The notes under the pieces: generated by a model | The model's input: the letters and a program-made list of their open reading frames with translations, nothing else | What the model was told of the DNA's origin: nothing | Database searches by the model: none | Part shown: positions 33,629-43,037 of the stretch, piece after piece | Layout: every line of letters begins with the position of its first letter | How positions within the stretch are numbered: position 1 is the stretch's first letter | Translations under genes and position numbers: made by a program | Assembly: GCF_001661675.2 (NCBI RefSeq) | Contig: NZ_CP019602.1 | Location: forward strand, 2,891,501-2,955,500 | From: Croceicoccus marinus | GTDB taxonomy: Bacteria > Pseudomonadota > Alphaproteobacteria > Sphingomonadales > Sphingomonadaceae | Length of the DNA stretch: 64,000 bases | Direction: 5' to 3'

Positions 33629-34948
33629 TTGTCCCCCTTCCCCTGGACCGACCTGTTGATCATCGCCGGCCTGATCGTTCTGAACGGTCTGTTCTCGATG
33701 TCCGAACTTGCCATCGTATCCGCGCGCCCCGCCCGGCTGCGCAAGATGGCCGAGGATGGCAGCAAGGGTGCGCGAGTGGCACTGACCCTTGCCGCGGATT
33801 CGGGCAAGTTCCTGTCCACCGTTCAGATCGGCATCACGCTGATCGGCATCGTGGCCGGTGCCTATTCGGGCGCAAGCCTGGGCGGGCCGGTGGGCGAAAG
33901 GCTGGCCTTGTTCGGGATCGATCCCGATGTGGCCGATGAGCTGGGCTTTATTCTGGTCATCGTCGTGACGACCTATCTGTCGCTGACGGTGGGCGAGCTT
34001 GCGCCCAAGCAGATCGCGCTGCGGGGCAGGGAAAAAATCGCCACGCTGGCCGCGCCGCCGATGGCGATCCTGGCCAAGGTCGCGGCACCCGTGGTCTGGC
34101 TGCTCGACAAGTCGACCGACGGGCTGCTGCGCCTGGTCGGCGTGCGCCAGCAGCGCGACGCGGGCGTCACCGCGGACGAGTTGCACCTGATCATCAGCGA
34201 AGCTACGCGTTCGGGCGCGATCGAAAAGACCGAACAGTCGATCATGGCCGAGGTGCTGCGCCTTGCCGAACGGCCGGTGCGCGAACTGATGACGCCGCGT
34301 ACCGAGATCGACTGGCTGGAACGGCGCGCCACGGTCGAGGAGATGCGCAAGATCATCGACAAGTCGCCGCACTCGCTGCTGCCGGTGGCGCAGGGGTCGG
34401 TCGACGACGTGATCGGGGTGGTCAAGGTGCGCGACCTGCTGGCGGTGCTGGTCAAGGGGCGCAAGCCGCAGATGTCGCGCCTGATCAAGAAGGCAGAGAT
34501 CCTGCCCGACCAGATCGACGCGCTCGACGCCTTGCGGATCATGCAGCGCGGCGATGTGGCGATGGCCTTCGTGCACGACGAATACGGCCATTTCGAGGGG
34601 ATCGTGACGCCCGCCGATCTGCTCGCGGCGCTGGTCGGCAGCTTCGTCTCTCATTCGGACGAGGGTGACGATCCGCTGCTGGTGGAACGCGACAACGGTT
34701 CGCTGCTGGTATCGGGCGCGCTGCCCGCCGATCGCATGGCCGACCGTCTGGGCATCGACCTGCCCGAGCCGCGCGAGTTCGCGACGGCCGCGGGCTATGT
34801 GCTGTGGGTGCTGAAGAAACTGCCGATCGAGGGCGAGAGCTTCATCGAGCAGGGCTGGCGCTTCGAGATCGTCGACATGGACGGGCGCCGCATCGACAAG
34901 CTGCTGGTCGAAAGCATCGGCGGCCCGATCAGCCCGGCCGCCGAATAG
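33629..34948 (+). CDS. Hemolysin C/CorC-type CNNM transporter-domain protein (UPF0053)
   Basis: 439 residues from a TTG at 33629 with only a weak Shine-Dalgarno. A CNNM/DUF21 membrane domain (about 1-185, beginning IAGLIVLNGLFSMSELAIVS), two CBS domains (about 205-330, with RPVRELMTPRTEIDWL and DYGxFEG-like DEYGHFEGIVTPADLL), and a C-terminal CorC_HlyC FAD-like domain (about 345-435) follow in the family order. Members are linked to Mg/Co homeostasis or sodium-coupled transport. Despite the family name there is no reason to call it a toxin. Confidence 0.9.
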   Translation: MSPFPWTDLLIIAGLIVLNGLFSMSELAIVSARPARLRKMAEDGSKGARVALTLAADSGKFLSTVQIGITLIGIVAGAYSGASLGGPVGERLALFGIDPDVADELGFILVIVVTTYLSLTVGELAPKQIALRGREKIATLAAPPMAILAKVAAPVVWLLDKSTDGLLRLVGVRQQRDAGVTADELHLIISEATRSGAIEKTEQSIMAEVLRLAERPVRELMTPRTEIDWLERRATVEEMRKIIDKSPHSLLPVAQGSVDDVIGVVKVRDLLAVLVKGRKPQMSRLIKKAEILPDQIDALDALRIMQRGDVAMAFVHDEYGHFEGIVTPADLLAALVGSFVSHSDEGDDPLLVERDNGSLLVSGALPADRMADRLGIDLPEPREFATAAGYVLWVLKKLPIEGESFIEQGWRFEIVDMDGRRIDKLLVESIGGPISPAAE

Positions 34949-34954
34949 CGTTCC

Positions 34955-35365
34955 TCAGCCCGGGATCACCGCCTGTGCATCGCGGCCATCGCCCTGCGGC
35001 GCTGCCACGATGTCACGCGTCACCTGGCCCTTTTCGACCGTGTTGGTGTCGGGATCGCCGACCGCGGAACGGATCGCCGGATCTGCGCGGCCTGCATTGC
35101 TGACGGCGCTGGTTTCCACTCCGCTGCGCGGAGCGGGTCCGCCGAACAGCGTTTCCATCGCCTGTTCGCTGGCGCTCGGCGTCTGGGGGCGCGGCGCGCC
35201 GGGTTCGGGCGGGGTCAGCGCAAAATCGGGCGGAACCGCCAGAGGCGCCTGACGCGAGACGGCCATCTCGTCCGGGCGGTCGCGGTTGAACAGGTTCAGG
35301 CCCCCGCCGCAACCGGCCAGCATGGCCAGCGCGGGCAGGGCGAGGAAGGCGGGCTTGATACGCAT
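34955..35365 (-). CDS. bamF: BAM-complex lipoprotein BamF (DUF3035)
   Basis: 136 residues from ATG at 35365 (a GTG at 35371 is in frame, but GGAG is better spaced to the ATG). A lipoprotein signal peptide ends in AMLAGCGGG. The conserved segment RDRPDEMAVSRQAPLAVPPD matches the short BamC-like motif that defines alphaproteobacterial BamF; the remainder is a disordered Pro/Ala/Asp-rich tail. It is an accessory part of the outer-membrane beta-barrel assembly machine. Last gene of the gpmA-to-lspA run, 18 nt after lspA. The BamF call rests on this one motif plus the lipobox. Confidence 0.75.
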   Translation of the reverse strand: MRIKPAFLALPALAMLAGCGGGLNLFNRDRPDEMAVSRQAPLAVPPDFALTPPEPGAPRPQTPSASEQAMETLFGGPAPRSGVETSAVSNAGRADPAIRSAVGDPDTNTVEKGQVTRDIVAAPQGDGRDAQAVIPG

Positions 35366-35383
35366 CGTCACTTACTCCGTGGC

Positions 35384-35938
35384 CTATTTGGCCGAAACTT
35401 TGGCGGCAGGGTCATGCTGCGGCTCGTCACCATCCTTGTCGCGGATGAACAGCGTGCGGGCAAGCAGCAAGACAACCCCCAGGGTGATCGCCACATCGGC
35501 AAGGTTGAAAACGGCGAAGGGCCGCCAGTCGCCGATGTGAAAATCGGCATAGTCGATCACATGGGTCAGGCGGAACCGGTCGATCAGATTGCCGATCGCG
35601 CCGCCCAGGATCAGCGCCAGCGACAAAATGTCGCCGCGCTTCTTTTCGAAGAACATCCACACCAGCACGCCCAGCGAGATCAGCCCGGTGACCGCGAACA
35701 GCACCACGCGGCTTTCCAGGCTTTCCGCGGCGAACATGCCATAAGACACGCCCGGATTGGTCGCATAGCGCAGGTCGAAGAAGGGCAGTACCTCTATCAC
35801 TTGGCGCTGGTACAGTTCTACCGGGCCTAACAGGACCGCCTTCACTGCCTGGTCCAGCACGACCACCACCGCGGCGAGGATCAGCCCCAGCCGCCGGTCG
35901 GCGCTGAAGCGCGCAGCCAGGCGTGGGCCAAGGCTCAT
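35384..35938 (-). CDS. lspA: Lipoprotein signal peptidase (signal peptidase II)
   Basis: 184 residues, four transmembrane helices, with the conserved NPGVSYGM, GGAIGNLIDRFRLTHVIDY and catalytic-aspartate segment FNLADVAI. It cleaves prolipoprotein signal peptides after lipidation; several lipoproteins in this window are clients. The start overlaps the ileS stop by 4 nt (ATGA), the common ileS-lspA pairing. Confidence 0.96.
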   Translation of the reverse strand: MSLGPRLAARFSADRRLGLILAAVVVVLDQAVKAVLLGPVELYQRQVIEVLPFFDLRYATNPGVSYGMFAAESLESRVVLFAVTGLISLGVLVWMFFEKKRGDILSLALILGGAIGNLIDRFRLTHVIDYADFHIGDWRPFAVFNLADVAITLGVVLLLARTLFIRDKDGDEPQHDPAAKVSAK

Positions 35939-38757
35939 GCCGCCTCCATCGAGGAGACGACGCTTTCGCAGCGATCGCAGGCGTCGCCATCCTCAGCCAC
36001 TTCGGGCAGATGGCGCCAGCAGCGGCCGCACTTGGCCATGTCGGTGGGGGTCACGCTCACCCCTTCGCCCTGCCCGCGCGACACTGTCGCGGTGATGAAC
36101 AGCTCTGCCAGGTCGGCATCGCTGAAACCGGCGGGGATCGCGTCCTGCGGCACGCTGATCTCGGCGGCCAGGCTCGAACGGATGGTCTTCTCGCGCCGAT
36201 AGGGCTCGATCGCTTCGTTCACGTCCTCGCGCAGGTCGCGCAGCTTTGTCCATACGGCCTTGTCGGCGCGTAGCTTTTCGGCAAGCGCGATCTTGGGCCA
36301 TTCCAGCAGGTGCACGCTGCCCTCGTCCGGATAGCGCGTGCCCCACACTTCCTCGGCCGTGAATACCAGCACCGGCGCGGCATAGCGGACCAGCGCGTGG
36401 AAAAGGATGTCCAGTGTCGCCCGATAGGCGCGTCGCTTCACATCCGCCGGGTCGTCGCAATAGAGGCAGTCCTTGCGGATATCGAAGAAGAACGCCGACA
36501 GATCCTCATTGCAGAAATCGACCAGCGCGCGGGTATAGGCGTTGAAGTCGAAGTCGTTGACGCAGTGGTGCAATTTCGCGTCCAGATCGCTTAGCAGCGT
36601 CAGCACATAGCGTTCCAGTTCCGGGAAATCGGCGGTTTCGGGCGCGTCGCTGCCGTCATAACCGTCGAGCGCGCCGAGCAGATAGCGGAAGGTGTTGCGC
36701 AGCTTGCGATACTGGTCCGCGACGCCCTTCAGGATTTCCGGGCCGATCCGGTGATCCTCGGTATAGTCGACCGACAATGCCCACAGGCGGATGATGTCCG
36801 CGCCGAAGTCGCGCATCACGTCCAGCGGGCTGATCGTGTTGCCCAGCGACTTGGACATCTTCATGCCCTTGGGATCCATGGTGAAGCCATGGGTCAGCAC
36901 CGCGTCATAGGGCGCACGGCCCCGCGTGCCGCAGCTTTCGAGCAGACTGGACTGGAACCAGCCGCGATGCTGGTCGCTGCCTTCGAGGTACAGGTCGGCA
37001 GGCCATTTCAGTTCGGGCCACTTGCCGCTTTCCAGCACGAAAGCGTGGGTGCTGCCCGAATCGAACCAGACATCGAGAATGTCGGACACCCGCTCGTAAT
37101 CGTCGATATCGTATTCGGGGCCAAGCAGTTCGGCGGCGTTTTCCTCGTCCCAGCCGTCGACGCCCTGTTCGCGGATCTTGGCGACGATGCGTTCGTTGAC
37201 GGCGGGATCGACCAGATATTCGCCGGTCTCGCGGTTGACGAACAGCGTGATCGGCACGCCCCATGCGCGCTGGCGCGAGAGCACCCAGTCAGGTCGACCG
37301 GCGACCATCGAACCGATGCGGTTACGGCCCTTCTCGGGAACGAACCGGGTGTCGGCGATCGCTTTCAGCGCCGTGTCGCGCAGCGTTCCGCCATCGCGCG
37401 GCATGTCCATCGGTACGAACCATTGCGGCGTGCAGCGGAAGATGACCTTGGCCTTGGACCGCCAGCTGTGTGGATAAGAGTGTTGATAATCGGCGGACGC
37501 GCTGAGGAGAGCGCCCGCCTCGAGCAGGTCGGTGCAGATCGGTCCGTCGGGCGCGTTGAACCTGGGATTGATGACCGACATGTTGCGCTCGTCATCGCGG
37601 CCCAGCCACGGCCAGTCCTCGCGGTAGCGGCCATCGCCTTCCACCACGAATTTCGGATTGATGCCGTTCGCCTTGCAGAGGTCGAAATCGTCCTCGCCAT
37701 GATCGGGCGCCATGTGGACGAGGCCGGTGCCGCTGTCGGTGGTGACGAAGTCGCCCGCCAGCATGGGGCGCAGTTCGGCATAGAACCCGCCGAGATGGTG
37801 CATCGGGTGGCGGACCTTGGTGCCGGCCAATTGCGAACCCGGGCCCCGCCAGACGATATCGGTCGACTTGTCGGGCGTGCTGCCGAACAGCCGGGCGAAC
37901 ACGCCCTTGGCCAGCGTGGGCTCGCTGCCGATCAGGATGACGCGGCCGTCGACCTTGTAGGCGACATATTCGATGCCCGGCCCATAGGCCAAAGCCTGGT
38001 TCACCGGGATCGTCCACGGCGTGGTCGTCCAGATCACCGCATGCGCGCCGACCAGTTCTGCGACCGGCGATTCGACGATGTCGAACGCCACGTCGATCTG
38101 GGTCGAGACGATATCCTCATACTCGACCTCGGCATCGGCGAGGGCGGTCTTCTCGACCGGCGACCACATCACCGGCTTCGCGCCGCGGTAAAGCTGGCCG
38201 CTTTCCGCGAAGCGCAGCAATTCGCGCACGATGGTCGCCTCGGCATCCGGGTCCATGGTCAGGTACGGCTTGTCCCAGTCGCCATTGATGCCAAGCCGCT
38301 GCAGCTGCTCGCGCTGGACGTCGACCCAATGCGCGGCATAGGCGCGGCATTCGGCGCGGAATTCCTTTTGCGGAACCTCGTCCTTGTTCTTCTTCTTCTT
38401 ACGGTACTGCTCTTCCACCTTCCACTCGATCGGAAGGCCGTGGCAGTCCCAGCCGGGTACATAGGGCGCGTCCTTGCCCAGAAGCGTCTGGGTGCGCACC
38501 ACCATGTCCTTCAGCACATGGTTCAGCGCATGGCCGATATGCATGTCGCCATTGGCATAGGGCGGGCCATCGTGCAGCACGAAGGTCTCGCGCCCCTTGC
38601 GCGCCTCTCGCAGATGGCCGTAGATGTCCTCTTCCTGCCAGCGCGCCAGTATGGCGGGCTCCTTTTGCGGGAGTCCGGCCTTCATGGGAAAGTCGGTCCT
38701 GGGCAGGAAGACCGTGTCCTTGAAATCGCGCCCGGCGGGATTGTTTGCGTCAGTCAT
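35935..38757 (-). CDS. ileS: Isoleucine-tRNA ligase
   Basis: 940 residues, full length. Class I signature HIGH in GDMHIGHALNHVLKD, the CP1 editing domain (about 190-400, with TTPWTIPVNQALAYG), KMSKS in GMKMSKSLGNTISPLDVM, an anticodon-binding domain, and a C-terminal zinc knuckle CGRCWRHLPEV with CDRCESVV. It charges tRNA-Ile and edits Val. Coupled to lspA by a 4-nt overlap and 65 nt after ribF. Confidence 0.97.
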   Translation of the reverse strand: MTDANNPAGRDFKDTVFLPRTDFPMKAGLPQKEPAILARWQEEDIYGHLREARKGRETFVLHDGPPYANGDMHIGHALNHVLKDMVVRTQTLLGKDAPYVPGWDCHGLPIEWKVEEQYRKKKKNKDEVPQKEFRAECRAYAAHWVDVQREQLQRLGINGDWDKPYLTMDPDAEATIVRELLRFAESGQLYRGAKPVMWSPVEKTALADAEVEYEDIVSTQIDVAFDIVESPVAELVGAHAVIWTTTPWTIPVNQALAYGPGIEYVAYKVDGRVILIGSEPTLAKGVFARLFGSTPDKSTDIVWRGPGSQLAGTKVRHPMHHLGGFYAELRPMLAGDFVTTDSGTGLVHMAPDHGEDDFDLCKANGINPKFVVEGDGRYREDWPWLGRDDERNMSVINPRFNAPDGPICTDLLEAGALLSASADYQHSYPHSWRSKAKVIFRCTPQWFVPMDMPRDGGTLRDTALKAIADTRFVPEKGRNRIGSMVAGRPDWVLSRQRAWGVPITLFVNRETGEYLVDPAVNERIVAKIREQGVDGWDEENAAELLGPEYDIDDYERVSDILDVWFDSGSTHAFVLESGKWPELKWPADLYLEGSDQHRGWFQSSLLESCGTRGRAPYDAVLTHGFTMDPKGMKMSKSLGNTISPLDVMRDFGADIIRLWALSVDYTEDHRIGPEILKGVADQYRKLRNTFRYLLGALDGYDGSDAPETADFPELERYVLTLLSDLDAKLHHCVNDFDFNAYTRALVDFCNEDLSAFFFDIRKDCLYCDDPADVKRRAYRATLDILFHALVRYAAPVLVFTAEEVWGTRYPDEGSVHLLEWPKIALAEKLRADKAVWTKLRDLREDVNEAIEPYRREKTIRSSLAAEISVPQDAIPAGFSDADLAELFITATVSRGQGEGVSVTPTDMAKCGRCWRHLPEVAEDGDACDRCESVVSSMEAA

Positions 38758-38822
38758 AACCGCCGCGCACTAGCGGGAAGCCGCGCCCGTTGAAAGAGCG
38801 GGAATGCAGCGAAGGCGAAGAA

Positions 38823-39773
38823 TCAGGCTTCACGCACGGCCAGCAAGCGCCGTGCTTCGTCGCAATCGCGGGCGATCTGGTCCTTCAGGGCCTCAAGCGT
38901 TTCGTATTTTTCCTCGGGCCGGATGAAGTGGTGCAGGGCCACTTCTATCGTCTGTCCGTACAGATCGCCCTGGAAATTGAAGAAATACGGTTCCAGCAGT
39001 TCGGTCGGCGGATCGAAGCTGGGCCGCACGCCCAGATTGGCCGCGCCCGTCATCACGGGGCCGTTCGCCAGGGGGCCGGTCAGCACCCGCCCGGTGATCG
39101 CATAGATCCCGAAGCGCGGGCGAAGATAGGACCCCATCAACAGGTTCGCGGTGGGAAAGCCGATGCTGCGGCCCAGCTTGGCGCCGTGCACCACTTCGCC
39201 CCGGATCGCGAAGGGACGCGTCAGCAGGCGCGCGGCTTCCTGCGGATCGCCCGCCGCCAGCGCATGGCGCACGCGAGTGGAGGAAACGACATCGCCGCCA
39301 TCCTCGACCGGAGCGACGATGCGGACCGCGATGCCCAGCCCGGCGCACCGCTCGCGCAGCATCGCCACGTTGCCGCGGCGGCCCTTGCCGAAGGTGAAAT
39401 CGTGCCCGGTCACGACGCCGCCCGCCGCCAGCCTGTCGGCGAGGACGTCATCGATGAAATCCTCGGCGGATGTCGTGGCCAACGCATGATCGAACTGGAA
39501 GACCAGCATCGCGGCGGCGCCGAGTCCGGCGAACAATTCCTGCCTCTGGTCGAGCGAGGTGAGGCGGAACGGCGGCAGGTCTGGCGCGAAATAGCGCACC
39601 GGATGCGGATCGAATGTCGCCACGATCAGCGGGGCGCCGCGTTCTTGCGCCAGAGCGCGGGCCTGCGCGATGACCTGCTGGTGCCCGCGGTGGACGCCGT
39701 CGAAATTGCCCAGCGCGATGACGGCGCCGCGCAGCTTGTCGGGTATCGGATCAGTGGCGGACAGGCGAATCAT
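38823..39773 (-). CDS. ribF: Bifunctional riboflavin kinase / FAD synthetase
   Basis: 316 residues. The N-terminal FAD synthetase (nucleotidyltransferase) domain has IALGNFDGVHRGHQ and ATFDPHPVRYF. The C-terminal riboflavin kinase domain (about 185-305) has GRSIGFPTANL with the Mg/ATP-binding PTAN motif and a YEPYFFNFQ-like LEPYFFNFQGDLYG. It supplies FMN and FAD, required by PdxH and the ETF proteins encoded nearby. It sits between folA (34 nt) and ileS (65 nt) in the leftward operon. Confidence 0.96.
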   Translation of the reverse strand: MIRLSATDPIPDKLRGAVIALGNFDGVHRGHQQVIAQARALAQERGAPLIVATFDPHPVRYFAPDLPPFRLTSLDQRQELFAGLGAAAMLVFQFDHALATTSAEDFIDDVLADRLAAGGVVTGHDFTFGKGRRGNVAMLRERCAGLGIAVRIVAPVEDGGDVVSSTRVRHALAAGDPQEAARLLTRPFAIRGEVVHGAKLGRSIGFPTANLLMGSYLRPRFGIYAITGRVLTGPLANGPVMTGAANLGVRPSFDPPTELLEPYFFNFQGDLYGQTIEVALHHFIRPEEKYETLEALKDQIARDCDEARRLLAVREA

Positions 39774-39807
39774 CGAAGGCGCGGTCTAGTGGGGCCCGGC
39801 CCCGCCC

Positions 39808-40299
39808 TCAAGCCCGGCGGCGCAGGGTGACGAAGCTGTAGGCAGGACGATTGCCATCTTCCGGACAATCGGTGCGGCCGGTTTCCTCCCATTCGTCGGC
39901 GGGCGGGGCGGGCATGGTGACATCGCCTTCGAAGTCGCGGTGGACTTCGGTCATCTCGATCCGGCGGGCCAGCGGCATGGCCTGGGCGAACACGTCGGCA
40001 CCACCGATCACCGCGATGCGTGCGGCATTGGCAAGGTGGATCGCGCTGTCGAAATCATGCGCGATCTCGGCGTCCTCGCCGCTCCAGTCCTCGTCGCGGG
40101 TCAGCACGATGTGGCGGCGGCCCGGCAGCACGCCCGGCAGCGAATCGTAAGTGGCGCGGCCCATGATCATCGGCGTGCCCATGGTCAGCCGCTTGAAATG
40201 CGCCAGATCGGCGGGAATATGCCACGGAAGGCGCCCGTTCTGCCCGATTACGCCGTTCTGCGCGCGCGCGAAGACGAGGAATAATTCAGGTCCCGTCAT
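39808..40299 (-). CDS. folA: Dihydrofolate reductase
   Basis: 163 residues. Family sequence IGQNGRLPWHIPADLAHFK includes the proton-donating Asp after the Trp-containing loop, followed by IMGRATYDSLPGVLPGR and the nucleotide-site IAVIGGADVF. It reduces dihydrofolate with NADPH for one-carbon metabolism. No thyA is adjacent; instead it lies between purK and ribF, so co-expression with purine genes is likely. Confidence 0.96.
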   Translation of the reverse strand: MTGPELFLVFARAQNGVIGQNGRLPWHIPADLAHFKRLTMGTPMIMGRATYDSLPGVLPGRRHIVLTRDEDWSGEDAEIAHDFDSAIHLANAARIAVIGGADVFAQAMPLARRIEMTEVHRDFEGDVTMPAPPADEWEETGRTDCPEDGNRPAYSFVTLRRRA

Positions 40300-40318
40300 C
40301 GCGGCATTCCTTCCATGT

Positions 40319-41434
40319 TCAGCCGTGCCCGTCCGTCAGCAGCCGGGTCACGTGCCCCATCTTGCGGCCGGGATTGATTTCCGCCTTGCCGTAGAGGTGC
40401 AAATGGTTGGCAGGGTCGGCCAGCAGTGACAGCCAGTCGTTGGCTTCCTCGCCGATCAGATTGTCCATGCGCACCGCGGGCACGATCGTGTCGGTCAGGC
40501 CCAGCGGCAGGCCGCAGATCGCGCGGATATGGTTCTCGAACTGGCTGGTCCGCGCGCCCTCGATCGTCCAGTGGCCCGAATTATGGACCCGCGGGGCCAT
40601 TTCGTTGAACACCGGACCCTTTTCGGTCGCGAAGAATTCCAGCGTCAGCACGCCGACATAGCCCAGCGCTTCCGCCACGCGGGCGGCCAGCTCGCGGGCA
40701 GCGGGCACCTGTGACGCGACCGCTGCGCCGGCCGGAACGACGGAGCGCGAGAGAATGCCCGAGCTGTGGTCGTTCTGCGCGCTGTCCCAGAAGCGGATCT
40801 CGCCATCCAGCCCGCGCACCAGGATGACCGAGAACTCGGCGGTGAAATCGACGAAGCCCTCGTAGATCAGCTGCTTGCCCGAAAGCGTCAGGTCCTCGGT
40901 GTCCCGGGGCGACATGATCCGCCACTGGCCCTTGCCATCGTAACCGTCGCGGCGGGTCTTGAGGATGCCCGGCGTGCCGATCCTTTCCAGCGCGGCGGTG
41001 AACTCCGCCTCGTTCTCGACCGCCATGAACGGGGCCGGGGTGCCGCCATGCTGCTCGACGAAGCGCTTTTCGGCCAGGCGGTCCTGCGCGATTTCCAGCG
41101 CCCGCGCCGGGGACCGCAGCGGCGTATCGCCCAGCGACGGGAGCGGCGCGACGGGCACGTTCTCGAACTCGTAGGTGATTACGTCGCAGGCGGCGGCGAA
41201 TTCGGCCAGCGCCCCGGTGTCGTCATAGGGGGCGCAGGTGAAGCCAGCCGAGACGTCGGCTGCCACGCTGTCGCCGTCGGGCGCATAGACGTGGCAGCAA
41301 TAGCCCAGCTGCGCCGCCGCCATCGCCAGCATCCGGCCCAGCTGCCCGCCGCCCAGAATGCCGATCGTGCTGCCCGGCGCTATCGGGGCGGCGTGCCGGA
41401 TCGGATCGGCGAAGGATAGGGAATCGCTCGTCAT
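40319..41434 (-). CDS. purK: 5-(carboxyamino)imidazole ribonucleotide synthase
   Basis: 371 residues from ATG at 41434; a TTG overlapping the purE stop at 41443 is also in frame. ATP-grasp enzyme with N-terminal GSTIGILGGGQLGRMLAMAA, VITYEFENVP, LKTRRDGYDGKGQW and FNEMAPRVHNSGHWT. It converts AIR, bicarbonate and ATP to N5-CAIR for PurE. Start 5 nt after purE. Confidence 0.96.
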   Translation of the reverse strand: MTSDSLSFADPIRHAAPIAPGSTIGILGGGQLGRMLAMAAAQLGYCCHVYAPDGDSVAADVSAGFTCAPYDDTGALAEFAAACDVITYEFENVPVAPLPSLGDTPLRSPARALEIAQDRLAEKRFVEQHGGTPAPFMAVENEAEFTAALERIGTPGILKTRRDGYDGKGQWRIMSPRDTEDLTLSGKQLIYEGFVDFTAEFSVILVRGLDGEIRFWDSAQNDHSSGILSRSVVPAGAAVASQVPAARELAARVAEALGYVGVLTLEFFATEKGPVFNEMAPRVHNSGHWTIEGARTSQFENHIRAICGLPLGLTDTIVPAVRMDNLIGEEANDWLSLLADPANHLHLYGKAEINPGRKMGHVTRLLTDGHG

Positions 41435-41439
41435 CGGTC

Positions 41440-41928
41440 TCAATTACTGTCCACCGGACGCTCGGCCACGGATTGGGTTTGCGCCGCGCGATAGGCCTTC
41501 AGCCGCTCTGCCAGCGCTTCGTCATGCGTGGCAAGCACCGCGGCGGCGAGTAACCCCGCATTTTTCGCGCCCGCCTCGCCGATGGCCAGAGTGCCGACCG
41601 GGACCCCGCCGGGCATCTGCACGATGGACAGCAGCGAATCCTGTCCCGAAAGCGCCCTGGACTGCACCGGCACGCCCAGCACCGGCAGATGGGTCATCGC
41701 CGCGACCATGCCGGGCAGATGCGCCGCGCCGCCCGCGCCCGCGATGATCACCTTGAACCCCTCGTCCGCAGCGCCCTCGGCAAAGCTGACGAGGCGGGCC
41801 GGGGTGCGATGGGCCGAGACGATGCGGCAGTCATGCGCCACGCCCAGCGCGTCGAGCGCTTCGGCCGCGTGCTTCATGGTCGGCCAGTCGGACTGGCTGC
41901 CCATCACGATCGCCACTGGTGCCGACAT
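41440..41928 (-). CDS. purE: N5-CAIR mutase (class I PurE)
   Basis: 162 residues, the small octameric PurE. Conserved [48 protein letters not shown] and [21 protein letters not shown] (here quoted to the active-site loop). It moves the carboxylate of N5-CAIR to give CAIR in purine synthesis. Between gpmA (7 nt) and purK (5 nt). Confidence 0.97.
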   Translation of the reverse strand: MSAPVAIVMGSQSDWPTMKHAAEALDALGVAHDCRIVSAHRTPARLVSFAEGAADEGFKVIIAGAGGAAHLPGMVAAMTHLPVLGVPVQSRALSGQDSLLSIVQMPGGVPVGTLAIGEAGAKNAGLLAAAVLATHDEALAERLKAYRAAQTQSVAERPVDSN

Positions 41929-41935
41929 CCGGGGA

Positions 41936-42628
41936 TCAGCCTTCCGAAAGATAGGCCCGCTCGCCCGAAGGCTGGCCGTCCTTGAAGGGATAGACGATCG
42001 GCTGGCCGGTCGGGATTTCCAGCCCCGTGATCTCGTCGTCCGAGATGTTCGACAGGTGCTTGACCAGGGCGCGCAGCGAATTGCCGTGGGCCGAGACGAT
42101 CACCGTTTCGCCCTTTTGCAGCTGGGGCACGATTTCCGCCTGGTAGAACGGCAGCACGCGGGCGATCGTGTCCTTGAGGCTTTCGGTCAGCGGAACGTCG
42201 ATGCCGGCATAGCGGGCATCGTTGCCGGGATCGTACTGGCTGCCCTTTTCGATGACGGGCGGCGGAACGTCGAAGCTGCGGCGCCAGATCTGCACCTGCT
42301 CCTCGCCGTGCTTCTCGGCGGTTTCGGCCTTGTTCAGGCCGGTGAGCCCGCCATAGTGCCGCTCGTTCAGCAGCCAGTTCTTGGTCTCGGGGATCCAGAG
42401 GCGCCCGGCGTGCTGCAGCGCGATGTGCAGCGTGCGGATCGCGCGGGTCTGCAGCGAGGTGAAGGCGATAGTCGGCAGCACCCCCTTGGCCAGCATCAGC
42501 TCGCCCGCGGCCTTTGCCTCGGCCTCGCCCTTGTCGGTCAGGTCGACGTCCCACCAGCCGGTGAAGCGGTTTTCCAGGTTCCACTGCGACTGGCCGTGAC
42601 GAACGAGGATGAGCGTGGCTTCGGTCAT
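41936..42628 (-). CDS. gpmA: 2,3-bisphosphoglycerate-dependent phosphoglycerate mutase
   Basis: 230 residues. Phosphohistidine motif [18 protein letters not shown] at the N-terminus, catalytic [16 protein letters not shown], and the second His in [17 protein letters not shown]. It interconverts 3- and 2-phosphoglycerate in glycolysis/gluconeogenesis. It appears to be the first gene of the long leftward run through purE, purK, folA, ribF, ileS, lspA and bamF. Confidence 0.96.
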   Translation of the reverse strand: MTEATLILVRHGQSQWNLENRFTGWWDVDLTDKGEAEAKAAGELMLAKGVLPTIAFTSLQTRAIRTLHIALQHAGRLWIPETKNWLLNERHYGGLTGLNKAETAEKHGEEQVQIWRRSFDVPPPVIEKGSQYDPGNDARYAGIDVPLTESLKDTIARVLPFYQAEIVPQLQKGETVIVSAHGNSLRALVKHLSNISDDEITGLEIPTGQPIVYPFKDGQPSGERAYLSEG

Positions 42629-42986
42629 CGGTGGGCGGCTCCCGTAAAAGATTGCGTTTGCCAGCCCCTAACCGGCGGGTGGCGGTTTGAAAAGAGCGAG
42701 CGGGCCGATTGCGGCGGGCCGATGACCGAAAGACCCTTGCAGGCCAATGGCGAAGGCCCGGCTGACGGCGGCGGCGGTTGACACAGGCGACATGTCCTAC
42801 ACAGGCTGTCACCCGGTTGGAACGCGCCGAAATGCGCGGCTGGCGGCCCGCCGGTTGACACCGGAAGGGGCCGGGGAAAAATGCACGCTATGAAAGAGCC
42901 GGCGCGAGGGATGCGCTGCCCGGCACCATGGCGCGGCACGGCGGTGTAGGACAGTAAAAGCTGACGTTGGGGTGTGGCCGTGGTGG
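42629..42986. other. Non-coding spacer between gpmA and the soxR remnant
   Basis: No ORF here has coding character. It holds the presumed gpmA promoter region on the minus strand. It also holds short repeated words: GGTTGACAC occurs twice (about 42774 and 42853), and TGTCCTACAC (42793-42802) is the exact reverse complement of GTGTAGGACA (42944-42953). These may be parts of a small interspersed repeat or operator sites. Confidence 0.5.
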
Positions 42987-43037
42987 CGCCCTATCTGAGC
43001 ACGCGCCCTATCGGAGCACGCGCCTTATCTGAGCATG
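42987..43037. repeat. Three 17-bp tandem repeats at the 3' end of soxR
   Basis: Units at 42987-43003, 43004-43020 and 43021-43037 share CGCCYTATCKGAGCAYG. The gene-proximal unit contains the last codons and TAA stop of the soxR reading; the other two repeat that stop region as TAG, so the array looks like a local duplication of the soxR tail. Confidence 0.9.

Noticed and set aside
36751..38793. A 680-codon open frame opposite ileS
   Set aside because: Antisense shadow of a full-length isoleucyl-tRNA synthetase; no family resemblance.
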